Source: Lepidostoma basale (taxonomy: Eukaryota; Arthropoda; Insecta; Trichoptera; Lepidostomatidae). From it: DNA of 64,000 nucleotides. Made by a program: the position numbers and the translations under genes. Below are positions 58,501 to 64,000 of the stretch, piece by piece (the stretch's first letter is position 1; the number at the start of each line of letters is the position of its first letter). The notes beneath the pieces were generated by a model that worked only from the letters and a program-made list of their open reading frames with translations, had not been told where the DNA came from and ran no database searches. The stretch spans positions 868,001 to 932,000 of the forward strand of contig JAHDVF020000075.1 in the NCBI GenBank assembly GCA_022606425.2. Direction: 5' to 3'.

Positions 58501-61341
58501 GCGTCTGATTTCTTCATTCCTTATGCGGTCACGCAAGCTCACACCAAGTATCTGTCTTTCCATGGACCTCTGTGTACACTTGAGCCTGTGGACACTTTTT
58601 GCTGTAAGAGTTGTCGTCTCTAGTCCGTATGTCATCATGGGCAGTATACACATGTCGTAGACCTTTCTTTTGAGACAAACCGGTATTTCATCATTTTCAA
58701 AGACATGTCTCAGTTTACCAAAGGCAGCCCAACCCAGTCCAACTCTTCGAGGTAGCTCTGCAGTTTGATTCTCTTTTCCGAGTCTGATTTTATGACCGAG
58801 ATACACATACTCTTTCACACTTTCTATCTTATTTCCCTCTATAATAATGTTTTTATTTGTTGGACTTAGTATCTTTGTTTTGTCAATATTCATTTCTAGT
58901 CCAATTTTATTGGATGCAATGTGTAGTTCTCTGATCATTGTCTCTAATTCATCTATGTCCTCGCTTATAAGGAGTATTTTGGTTATAACATAACTATTTT
59001 CAGTGTACAAAACAATAATAAAATAAAACAGAGTGATCACTTATATACTAAAAAGGGGTGGAGTTATGTATAAAGGTGGAGGGGATATAATTAGGGTTGA
59101 GGAGAGGGTAGAGGTAACGGGAACATTTCGAACATGGGAATTGAATTTGAATTTAAAAGGTTGACACACAGTACACAGTTTTTTTGTCTTTTTGTTTGTT
59201 TTATGTTTGCCTTGAATGGTTGTGTGTGTCAGGTCCCACGGGCAAGAGGAAGGCGACGTCCTCGGGCAGGTCGGTGCGCTCCAAGCAGCCGGCCTACTTC
59301 CTGCCGGAGCTGGCGCACGTGGTGGCCGCCGCCGACGAGCGCATCCCCTTCGTCTACCTCGCTCAGGAGGTCACTGCCACAACCTATTTTATTATTAGAA
59401 CTAACCTTATTCCCCCCTTCTATCCTTACATCGTCACCTGAGAGTAAGAAGGTTCCAACTGTCAAAAGTAAAAAGCTGAGAAAAATGAAGTCAAAGTTTT
59501 GTTGGTTTCGGGTGTGTATCTTGGAATAAAAGGGATCCATCTGAAGCAGATGAAATTCTTTTACCAAGAAGCGGGTAAATTTTCTCTGGCGACAGATGGA
59601 ATAATAAAGTTGTAAGTGTAAATTAAAAAAAGGAAATTACGTCATGTTCTCACTTCCAAAATACCACAATGCCTCAAGACTAAAGTCTTCAACCAGTGCG
59701 TCCTGCCAGTCATGACATACGGAGGACACTGACAAAAGGTCTAGTCTACAGATTCAAGGTCGCCCAGCGCGCCATGGAAAGAGCCATGCTTGGAATAACC
59801 TTAAAGGAAAGATTTAGAAACGAATTTATTCGACAACAAACCAAGGTGACTGAGGTGGCTCTACGGATAGGCGGGCTGAAGTGGCGGTGGGCTGGTCATA
59901 TCTGTCAGAGAACCGACAGCCGATGGGGAAGACGGGTTCTGGAGTGGAGACCACGTACAGGATTCCGTAGAGTTGAACGTCCCCCTGCCCGCTGGACCGA
60001 CGATCTGAAGAAGATTGCTGGACATGGATGAATGGGAGCGGCAATGGATAGGGGGCGGTGGCGTGCTTTGGGAGAGGCCTACATTCAGCAGTGGATGACA
60101 GACGGCTGATGATGAAGTGTAAATTAATCCTTCTTTAGTGAATCGTGTGTTTTGAAAGATCAGATGGAACTTGATTCTTTCTGTAACATCAAAACGACGA
60201 TACTATTACATGTTTTTTTTTAATTGCACGTATAGATAAGGTTAGTAAGAACCCTTTTCACAAAAAAAAAGCCAAATGTGAAATTTTGTTAGTTGGAACC
60301 CTCTTACTCTCAGGTGACGACATGTTAAAAGAGGAATCAACCGTGATATGCTTATTTCAGAAAAGCATTTTAACACTTTGTATGTGTAATGGCCATACCA
60401 GATTATTATATTTATCAAATTAAAATTCATAAAGCTGAGACATGGGGTCTAACCAAAACAGATTGAAGGCCATTGAAGTATGATGCTACGGAAGCATATT
60501 AGGAATTTCCTGGAGAGACTACAGAGTACTAGATTCACATGATAATAAAATGTTTATAGATTAGCTACCCGTCACATGTCATGAGAATCAATATGATAGC
60601 TGTACAGAAAGCTGTTCAACAAAATAATAACGATTTTTTATGAATTAAAACACTGTTTTTTCCACTTTTGAGTTTATTTTTCTCGACATGTTTGGAAGGC
60701 TTACACCTTCATCATCGGAAGAACGATATAAACGCTCAGTTTTTATTCTTCTACCGATGATGAAGGAAAATAAACTCAAAAGTGGAAAAAACAGTATTTT
60801 AATTCATAAAAATTCGTCATTCTGGAATTCCACAGTGGTAACGCCTTAAGTTTATCTAAAAATAATCTCCTTCTTCCCTTTTGGTAGACTCAGGAGTCTG
60901 TTATTTCAGGCGGGTCCTCTTGAGACGCTGAACTCCAGCTTTCTCTCCACCGTTTCGGGGGTCTAAAAATAATAATGATAATAAAGAAAAAGACAAAACA
61001 ATCACCAGTTGGAATTTTTGTGACCTGTTTACAATCTATTAATACAATCTTTCTTATATACGAATAATTCTCTTATTTCTATTGTGTTAATTGGTGTTTA
61101 CGGTGTCGCCAGCTGTCTATTCGCGGGGTGTGCCACGGGGGACTACAGGTGGAGGCGGGCGGGGGCCCTGCGCTCCGGTTGGCGGCATTACCGGCCCCCC
61201 CGGGCCCCGCGGCTGCCGCTCTGCGCCGCCGGCTACTGGCCGCATCCGTACGGGTGCAGCCCCGGAACCAAGCGCGCGTCTGGACCGCCGAGCTCGTTTT
61301 CCACGCATCCCCACTCCGCAGCTCACACCCTAAAGAGCAGG
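43423..61341 (+). CDS. MED14: Mediator complex subunit 14 (MED14), exons 1-11, 3' end outside window
   Basis: Exons: 43423-43559, 45382-45609, 46521-46725, 48543-48675, 49412-49655, 50318-50549, 54577-54794, 56644-56803, 57766-57964, 59233-59369, 61149-61341. Every junction is GT/AG and every phase fits, giving about 695 residues. Conserved MED14 motifs appear in order: LSVLIDFIVQRTYHELTVL, ELLPRKTDMERK, TRQLFVRLLALVKWA, FLDKQALLFVETAD, HARLPTFHIP, ANGR-like VENGRVTFQV, LTVMGDSPALPWRLL, ALVHPRQVAYI, FCRSLQLELL, RYWLMARRC and KQPAYFLPELAHVV. MED14 is the backbone linking Mediator head, middle and tail in the nucleus. The start has an AAAATGG context. Human MED14 is about 1450 residues, so roughly half is still missing beyond the window. 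Introns carry mariner, hAT, RTE and CR1/L2 insertions. Confidence 0.95.
43885..44435 (-). mobile_element. RTE-like 3' fragment, (TTAG)n family, open frame
   Basis: A long minus-strand frame: [75 protein letters not shown]. Among the least decayed copies here. In MED14 intron 1. Confidence 0.83.
44725..45110 (-). mobile_element. CR1-like 3' end, reverse copy
   Basis: Begins with CAAATCAAATCAGTTTATTA (tail) and includes AAGAGTATTTG and CTCCGAGGAGA-like motifs of the 15650 family. In MED14 intron 1. Confidence 0.68.
45125..45245. repeat. AGAAGTTTTATTATA-type MITE, partial copy
   Basis: ATAATGCCTTAGAAGGGCGA, AACATGTTATTCCCATAAAA and TAATAAAACTTCTAGAAAAC; the right half is well kept. Confidence 0.58.
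45382..45609 (+). CDS. MED14: MED14 exon 2
   Basis: Acceptor GTTACAG, donor AG|GTACCA. Encodes LPRKTDMERKVEIYKLSART, RQLFVRLLALVKWAGSASKV and IMAFLDKQALLFVETADML, the most conserved N-terminal block of MED14. Confidence 0.96.
   Translation, partial: AAAQDGHGAQGGDLQAVGAHAAAVCAAAGAGQVGRQRLQGGPLRQHHGLPGQAGAALRGDSRHAGAHGPRDTRAC
45790..46335 (+). mobile_element. LINE 3' fragment, same family as 40504
   Basis: [60 protein letters not shown], then AGAAGAAGAAAG. In MED14 intron 2. Confidence 0.8.
46521..46725 (+). CDS. MED14: MED14 exon 3
   Basis: Acceptor GCTTGCAG, donor AAG|GTTACT. Encodes LPTFHIPAAVEVLTQGTYAR, LPACIRERLVPPEGLSP and LNHVIRQRLVSCALP. Confidence 0.95.
46730..47380. other. MED14 intron 3, repeat-poor part
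   Basis: AT-rich intron sequence. An AACCGGTTTCGCGGCTTGCT patch near 46902 flanked by inverted ATAAGT motifs hints at a small MITE. Confidence 0.3.
47385..47586 (+). mobile_element. SINE sharing the (TTAG)n 3' end, most complete copy
   Basis: About 200 bp: head GATCGAAGTGTGCGCGGAAG, GGTTCGCAACCC (close to an RNA polymerase III B box), CACACCGCGTCTCCCGCGG, then TTTCTGCCTACCCTTTCG, GAGACGGCGTGATGG and (TTAG)n. The last 70 bp or so equal the end of the abundant RTE family. Confidence 0.7.
47740..47816 (+). mobile_element. RTE/SINE (TTAG)n 3' stub
   Basis: AAAGTGTGGCAGTCCATTCT, CTACCCCTTCGGAGAGACGG, then TAGTTAGTTTTAGTTAG. Confidence 0.6.
48160..48310. repeat. AGAAGTTTTATTATA-type MITE, complete copy
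   Basis: Left CTTCTAGGAGTTTTATTATA, right ATGATAAAACTTCTAGAAGA, with CATGTTTCGCCCTTCTAAGG inside and its inverse TGCCTTAAAAGGGTGAAATT. Confidence 0.68.
48543..48675 (+). CDS. MED14: MED14 exon 4
   Basis: Acceptor CTCCGCAG, donor G|GTGATT. Encodes VENGRVTFQVGQEFSVSLTV and MGDSPALPWRLLDVAILVQD. Confidence 0.95.
49412..49655 (+). CDS. MED14: MED14 exon 5
   Basis: Acceptor GCTGCGCAG, donor AG|GTGAGA. Encodes GKALVHPRQVAYIRGVAQAR, LAVLSYFCRSLQLELLYTQT and GRKLTVSYWR. Confidence 0.95.
49783..49850 (-). mobile_element. tRNA-derived SINE, 3' fragment
   Basis: TTATTTTGTTG and AGCGCGAGCCAAATCGATGT identify the reverse SINE tail in a MED14 intron. Confidence 0.5.
50225..50290 (-). mobile_element. RTE-like tail remnant
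   Basis: CCAACTAACCATCACAAAGT and GGAGTAGGCAAAGAGAAACC resemble the reverse RTE terminus; strongly decayed, immediately before MED14 exon 6. Confidence 0.4.
50318..50549 (+). CDS. MED14: MED14 exon 6
   Basis: Acceptor GTATTTCAG, donor GGG|GTGAGT. Encodes ELGCELGYRVTVAADPSAAG and QLSMERLLVTTIHVRSRARL then QDLRALLTDMG. Confidence 0.93.
50640..51230 (-). mobile_element. CR1/L2-like reverse-transcriptase C-terminal fragment
   Basis: Open minus-strand frame QLDRLQSIMNAAARLIFGAS, LHWLRLPERIDYKLCLLVHK, ALHGRAPHYLTEL, GSTAWNRLPYNIRN; the classic end of CR1/L2-type ORF2. ATCATCATC tail. Confidence 0.85.
51231..51880 (+). mobile_element. CR1/jockey-like 3' fragment
   Basis: KVLKLLYNSLVRSRLEFGAL and VWAPHENKYCLLIEKVQKKF, then LRQRQQRLFHPPLCRTNLPK. 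Directly borders the mariner insertion at 51880. Confidence 0.78.
51882..53161 (+). mobile_element. Mariner element, nearly complete, inactivated
   Basis: 1280 bp bounded by perfect 31-bp terminal inverted repeats (51882-51912 and 53131-53161, starting TTAGGTCCTTACATATGAAA) and flanked by TA on both sides. It lies in MED14 intron 6. The interior encodes a mariner transposase close to the cecropia group (same group as human Hsmar1). These features identify an intact-length Tc1/mariner copy. Confidence 0.93.
52071..53083 (+). pseudogene. Mariner transposase pseudogene
   Basis: The frame opens at ATG 52071 (MENLKYSVIYEYEFHRGTSG). The N-terminal helix-turn-helix and WVPHEL motif are intact. A TGA follows GILN at about 52506, just before the first catalytic Asp in TCDEKW. 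The second Asp (HDNARPH) and third (SPDLAPTDYYFF) are present, so the D,D34D triad is readable. A frameshift after DYYFF moves the tail into another frame, which ends RWQKYVDSNGIYFD. It cannot make a full transposase. Confidence 0.9.
53695..53840. repeat. Inverted repeat CACTTTTGAGTTTA-type MITE
   Basis: Left ACTCAAAAGTGAAAAAAGCA and right GCTTTTTCCACTTTTGAGTT face each other; AATTCATAAATGA / TTTATGATTTAAA inside. Confidence 0.62.
53850..54375 (+). mobile_element. RTE-like 3' fragment, (TTAG)n family
   Basis: [40 protein letters not shown], then broken frames and the TTAG tail. In MED14 intron 6, right of the mariner. Confidence 0.8.
54577..54794 (+). CDS. MED14: MED14 exon 7
   Basis: Acceptor TTGTGAAG, donor AG|GTAATT. 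Encodes VECSLGGSPCVLACSLLVPC, LRAEQLLVAVGVHCGALRCH and RIAPLLAELR. Strongly GC-rich compared with its AT-rich introns. Confidence 0.9.
54825..54965 (-). repeat. GACGAAAGGGCACCG repeat, reverse copy
   Basis: CGGTGCCCTTTCGTCAGCTT and CGAAGATGTTATAGGACGCA are the inverse of the 20281 copy. In MED14 intron 7. Confidence 0.55.
55050..55730 (+). mobile_element. RTE-like 3' fragment, longest copy of the (TTAG)n family
   Basis: Starts NLEQVVEFVYLGSMFTVERD and continues to RNRRACMI with a single frameshift near 55381, ending in five TTAG units. The VYLGS motif is the start of the post-catalytic region in RTE elements. Confidence 0.85.
55810..56095. repeat. 95-bp tandem repeat, three units
   Basis: Units begin TTGACGAAACAGCTGTCGCG at 55814, 55909 and 56004, and are nearly identical. 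The sequence GACAGCTGTT..GTTGGCATCATCAGGTGTTAC at 11660-11710 and 32808-32850 is related, so it derives from a transposon end. Confidence 0.9.
56644..56803 (+). CDS. MED14: MED14 exon 8
   Basis: Acceptor GGGCAG, donor CTG|GTGAGT. Encodes YWLMARRCEKTLQHLPAAAA, and HPLHALSPHRLYVTLHRHAN then HIL. Confidence 0.92.
56937..57260 (-). mobile_element. Short nonautonomous DNA element, copy 2
   Basis: Reverse-orientation copy of the 38453 element. Ends TTAACCACCCTATC and GTAGGGCGGTTAA form short inverted repeats with TTAA at both borders. In a MED14 intron. Confidence 0.6.
57265..57415. repeat. AGAAGTTTTATTATA-type MITE, copy
   Basis: GTCTGTTTTCTAGATGTTTA, GACATGTTTCACTTTTCTAA and ATGATAAAACTTATAT. 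It directly follows the inverted TTAA element. Confidence 0.58.
57535..57668 (+). mobile_element. RTE-like 3' fragment
   Basis: INQILNVSHVQDTVYEC-type frame with deletions, then GTGGCAGTCCATTCTTTCTG; the tail is lost. Confidence 0.6.
57766..57964 (+). CDS. MED14: MED14 exon 9
   Basis: Acceptor CTGGCAG, donor G|GTTAGT. Encodes VVEMHPEEPSGVKLSFHLGS and LGSLVQFDTFVLTHGPFTAV. Confidence 0.9.
58075..58180 (-). mobile_element. RTE-like fragment, decayed
   Basis: AACTATCTAACCAACCATCA and ACACTCATCAATTGTTC correspond to the reverse RTE end. Confidence 0.42.
58230..59040 (-). mobile_element. RTE-like fragment, longer copy
   Basis: Minus-strand frame [80 protein letters not shown]. Covers the region from just after the catalytic FADD box to the 3' end (about 800 bp). 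Confidence 0.85.
59233..59369 (+). CDS. MED14: MED14 exon 10
   Basis: Acceptor GTGTGTCAG, donor GAG|GTCACT. Encodes GPTGKRKATSSGRSVRSKQP then AYFLPELAHVVAAADERIPF, a clear MED14 motif. Confidence 0.93.
59640..60115 (+). mobile_element. RTE-like 3' fragment
   Basis: YRFKVAQRAMERAMLGITLK, ERFRNEFIRQQTKVTEVALR, GGLKWRWAGHICQRTDSRWG and RPPARWTDDLKKIAGHG. In MED14 intron 10. Confidence 0.82.
60430..60535 (+). mobile_element. RTE-like stub
   Basis: AETWGLTKTD and CYGSILGISWRD-type sequence, a decayed post-catalytic fragment. Confidence 0.5.
60540..60638 (+). mobile_element. tRNA-derived SINE, 3' fragment
   Basis: ATTAGCTACCCGTCACATGT, CATGAGAATCAATATGATAG and TTCAACAAAATAATAACG form the SINE body and tail without the tRNA-like head. 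Confidence 0.58.
60640..60850. repeat. CACTTTTGAGTTTA-type MITE, copy
   Basis: AAAACACTGTTTTTTCCACT and its inverse AAGTGGAAAAAACAGTATTT, with TTCATCATCGGAAGAACGAT inside. In MED14 intron 10. Confidence 0.62.
61149..61341 (+). CDS. MED14: MED14 exon 11
   Basis: Acceptor GACTACAG, donor G|GTGAGT. Encodes VEAGGGPALRLAALPAPPGP, LRRRLLAASVRVQPRNQARV and WTAELVFHASPLRSS. Phase fits exon 10. Reading is less conserved, so this exon is less certain than earlier ones. Confidence 0.78.
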
Positions 61342-61485
61342 GTGAGTTAGAATGGAGGGATAGAAGTGAACTGTGATAATGTATAATGAACACAGTAAAG
61401 AGATCTCAAATCAGTTTAATTTGACAAATGTGCACGTTTTTCTTTGCATAACTCTGGTTGCTTTTTGGTCAGCTTCAGTCTCAAG

Positions 61486-61934
61486 TAGGGACGCACAATC
61501 CGCTCACGAGTTAACTCAAAGAGTCGACTCACTTTGGTGAGCGAGCAGTGATGATTCACAAAAAAAGAGCGATTTCTCAATGATCCGCTGGCTGAATCGT
61601 AAATTATTGCAAAAGAGTCGACTCTTTTGTGAGCTGAATATATCGTTTAGCAAAGTGAGCCGACATTTTGAGTCGTTCATAAAAACGAACTCTCGAAATG
61701 GGCTAAAAACAAAGGTCGTCGTCCATTTGTCTGCCTACTAATCAGAAGTTGGAAAATTAGACAATCGAAATCGCTGGCGACCTTTCTTTTTTACCGGTGA
61801 GTAAGCACGGAATTTGAACGACTCAAAATGATGAACCATGAGTTATGAAAAAGAGTTGGAAAATCTTGAGCTCACTTTGCTGATGGGAACCGTTCAGCTC
61901 AAATACCTGAAGTGATTCATTTTGCCCACCCCTA
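61486..61934. mobile_element. hAT-type MITE with 8-bp target duplication
   Basis: 449 bp flanked by GTCTCAAG (61478-61485 and 61935-61942). Terminal repeats are imperfect: TAGGGACGCACAA and, inverted, TAGGGGTGGGCAAAATG. An 8-bp duplication and TAGGG ends are typical of hAT. No coding sequence. In the MED14 intron after exon 11. Confidence 0.82.
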
Positions 61935-62179
61935 GTCTCAAGTTGTCAAGAAATTGCCGCGCATACCCCTTGATGCAACTTCACTGTCTTAGACGACAGT
62001 GATTAAATGTTTATCTTAATATCAAATATAAAGCTAAATAGTCGAAGTATCGCTATGGTTGATGTACGTAACAGATAAAGAAAGTAAATATATGCTGTGA
62101 AACACATATTTTACGTTTTTTAAGGGACTGAGAAAAAAAACGGAAATGGGGGGTATTGAAATAAACAACATTTCATTTT

Positions 62180-62370
62180 TTTTATAAGGATTAATTGTAT
62201 CTCAATAGAGACGAAGACGCAAGTTGTTTTCTGGGAACAGAAGGTGGTAGCCGAGGCGCTTACAGGACTTATGACCTGTCATTGGTTGGGTTGAGCGATC
62301 GCTTCACGTTTAACAACATTCCCCATTCCGCCTTATGGCCACCACGTCTGACAAATATTTTTTTTTTTTT
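62180..62370. repeat. Long-TIR foldback MITE, left arm only
   Basis: AAGGATTAATTGTATCTCAA through ACAACATTCCCCATTCCGCC is present; the right arm is missing. Confidence 0.65.
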
Positions 62371-62714
62371 GGAACTTGTATATATGGTAGGTTTCTACGC
62401 CTATTTTTACATTTTTATGTTTTATGTTAAAATTGGAACAACTTTTCATTTTTTTTTTAAATCACGTAGATTAGTTTGCAAAATGCGTGAACCAAAATGA
62501 AACCGATGTAAAAAGAAACAAAAAATTGTAATTAACTTAACGAAAAAAACAGAACAAAAAACATAAAAACTGTTTGTAAATGACAATCGCGATTAATGTC
62601 AAAAAGAACAAAGCGTTACAAATTGAGTCAAAAACCGAATGATAGGACAGATGTTAACCGGCAAACTACGTTGCACGCCATATGCCGACTAATCACATGT
62701 CTCTCGCCGACTAA

Positions 62715-63760
62715 TCACGGCCAATGCACCGGCTCATTGTCTCTCTCTCTCTCTGGTTTCAATCCTGGGATTGGTTTGCAGCAATTTCCTCCATTATTCT
62801 CTTCCATTTTTCCCTGTCTTGTGTGGCTCTTTTGAGATCTGCATATGATGAGCAGCGTACGTCCACCAACAGGTCTTCCAGGTACTCTCGGCGTGGGCGT
62901 CCCCTAGAGTTTGTCCCCTCGATCATACCCTCCATTATGGCATGCAAGAGACCTTCTTGACGTATTACATGGCCGATCCATCTTGCACGCCTTTCGGACA
63001 AGGTCCTGAGCAGGTGCCTTCCTCCTTCGATTCCTTGAAGAACTTCCTCATTCGTGATGTGGTCTCTCCAGGAAATTCCAAAGAGTCTTCTATAGGACCA
63101 CATCTCAAAAGCCTCTAGTCTCCGCTTATCCCTTTCGGATAGGCACCATGTCTCGCAGCCGTACATCAAGACACTCCATACATAGGTCTTGATGAGGAGT
63201 ATTCTCAGTTTTAGGTCTATATTATTTGACTCTATTATTTTCGACCTTTTATTAAATGCAAGCCTAGCCTGATGTATACGGCTGTCGACCTCGCTCTTAG
63301 ACCGACCGTCCCATGTTATTTTGCTCCCGAGGTAGACAAACTCCTTGGTGTTCTTTAGTGGAACTCCTGACATCACTACTCTCATCTGATGTTGCGTTCG
63401 GCCTACAGTCAGCAGCTTTGTTTTGTCCTTATTTATCTTCATGTTGTAGCTATCTTGAAGAATGTCTTGCAAAGTATCTAAGGCCTCCTGCAGTTCCTCC
63501 TCACTTTCAGCAACCATAGCAATATCGTCAGCAAACCTTATCATGTCTATCTTTTGCCCTGTATCCTTACACCTTCTCTGTGACTCATTCTCTCTCTCAA
63601 GTCGTCAATCGCATTCTGTATGTAAACGTTAAAAAGAGCAGGTGACAGAGAGCATCCCTGTCTTACCCCTTGTCTTATACTGGCTTCCTTTGTACCCTCG
63701 TCACATCTGATTATGGCGGCCTTATTCTTCAATTGGCTCATTGTCAAGCGCGCGTAACTC
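62715..63760 (-). mobile_element. RTE-like retrotransposon with reverse-transcriptase core
   Basis: Two minus-strand frames meet near 63545. The upstream one has IRQGVRQGCSLSPALFNVYI (RT motif). The other starts MIRFADDIAMVAESEEELQE (catalytic FADD), then TKEFVYLGSKITWDGRSKSE, SVLMYGCETWCLSERDKRRL and RARWIGHVIRQEG, ending IAANQSQD. One frameshift separates them. It is the best RT domain in the window; the endonuclease is absent. Confidence 0.87.
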
Positions 63761-64000
63761 GCATATTTTGAATATTTTCAACGTAAATTGCGGGAAAACA
63801 AAACGTTTAAGCGGGTAAAATATGTACTAAAATATATTGGAACTGAAATAATTGAACGCAATTGGCGGGAAAACGTTAAATCCGGGTTTCGCTGTATATC
63901 AATGATGTGGATAAAACCGAGGGTAAGACAGACTATTGATAGTGAGGAGTTTTGCAGGGATGAGGCGCTGCGTATATTTCCAGTATGAGATGTGCGCCGA

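Noticed and set aside
59134..59529. 131-residue continuous frame through 59233-59369
   Set aside because: It reads through both splice sites of MED14 exon 10 in a different frame from the conserved one; only the internal exon is supported.
63788..63988. Open frame at the right edge as a gene
   Set aside because: Short, cut by no clear stop context, and surrounded by a repeated GCGGGAAAAC motif; the GGGTTTCGCTGTA end before a TA looks like a Tigger-type terminus.
1..64000. CRISPR array, operon, plasmid or phage content
   Set aside because: Direct repeats found are transposon families or a 95-bp tandem repeat without spacers; genes have spliceosomal introns and poly(A) signals, so the DNA is eukaryotic.

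Overview
The window looks like nuclear DNA of an insect, most likely a moth or butterfly (inference). It is AT-rich, and its protein-coding parts are short GC-rich exons bounded by GT/AG splice sites in long introns. It is crowded with short, 5'-truncated non-LTR retrotransposons (RTE-like and CR1/L2-like), SINEs, foldback elements and DNA-transposon relics (mariner, piggyBac, hAT, pogo/Tigger). No operons, ribosome binding sites or CRISPR arrays are present, and most long ORFs are retroelement fragments or antisense shadows of exons.

Four host genes can be built by joining exons. (1) A two-exon minus-strand gene (14105-15067) encodes a 71-residue secreted peptide with a signal sequence and two cysteines; I do not recognise the family. 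(2) A plus-strand AAA ATPase of the VPS4/meiotic clade (exons 18882-27212) carries Walker A, Walker B, sensor 1, arginine fingers and a VPS4-type C-terminus; its 5' exons, including any MIT domain, were not found. (3) A minus-strand gene (31057-42952) encodes the C-terminal half of host cell factor (HCF): an acidic region followed by the fibronectin type III region and the conserved C-terminal tail. It starts with its own methionine and has no Kelch domain. (4) A plus-strand gene starting at 43423 is MED14, the Mediator backbone subunit. Eleven exons (43423-61341, about 695 residues) join in frame, and the gene runs off the right edge.

The HCF-like gene and MED14 are head to head, with 470 bp between their start codons, so both transcription co-regulators probably share a bidirectional promoter.

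Layout: 1-14100 is repeat-only (foldbacks, RTE fragments, two LTR-like stretches, SINEs, MITEs). 14100-15190 holds the peptide gene with a TATA box. 15590-18880 is repeats, including a mariner C-terminal relic. 18880-27330 is the AAA gene, with a TTAA-flanked piggyBac relic in an intron. 27450-31050 is repeats. 31057-42952 is the HCF-like gene with RTE, SINE and pogo/Tigger insertions in introns. 43423 onwards is MED14, whose introns hold a nearly complete 1.28-kb mariner (51882-53161), RTE and CR1/L2 copies, a 95-bp tandem repeat and a hAT MITE with 8-bp target duplications. An RTE reverse transcriptase segment on the minus strand lies at 62715-63760.

All coordinates come from reading the sequence. 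Family assignments rest on recalled conserved motifs, not searches.
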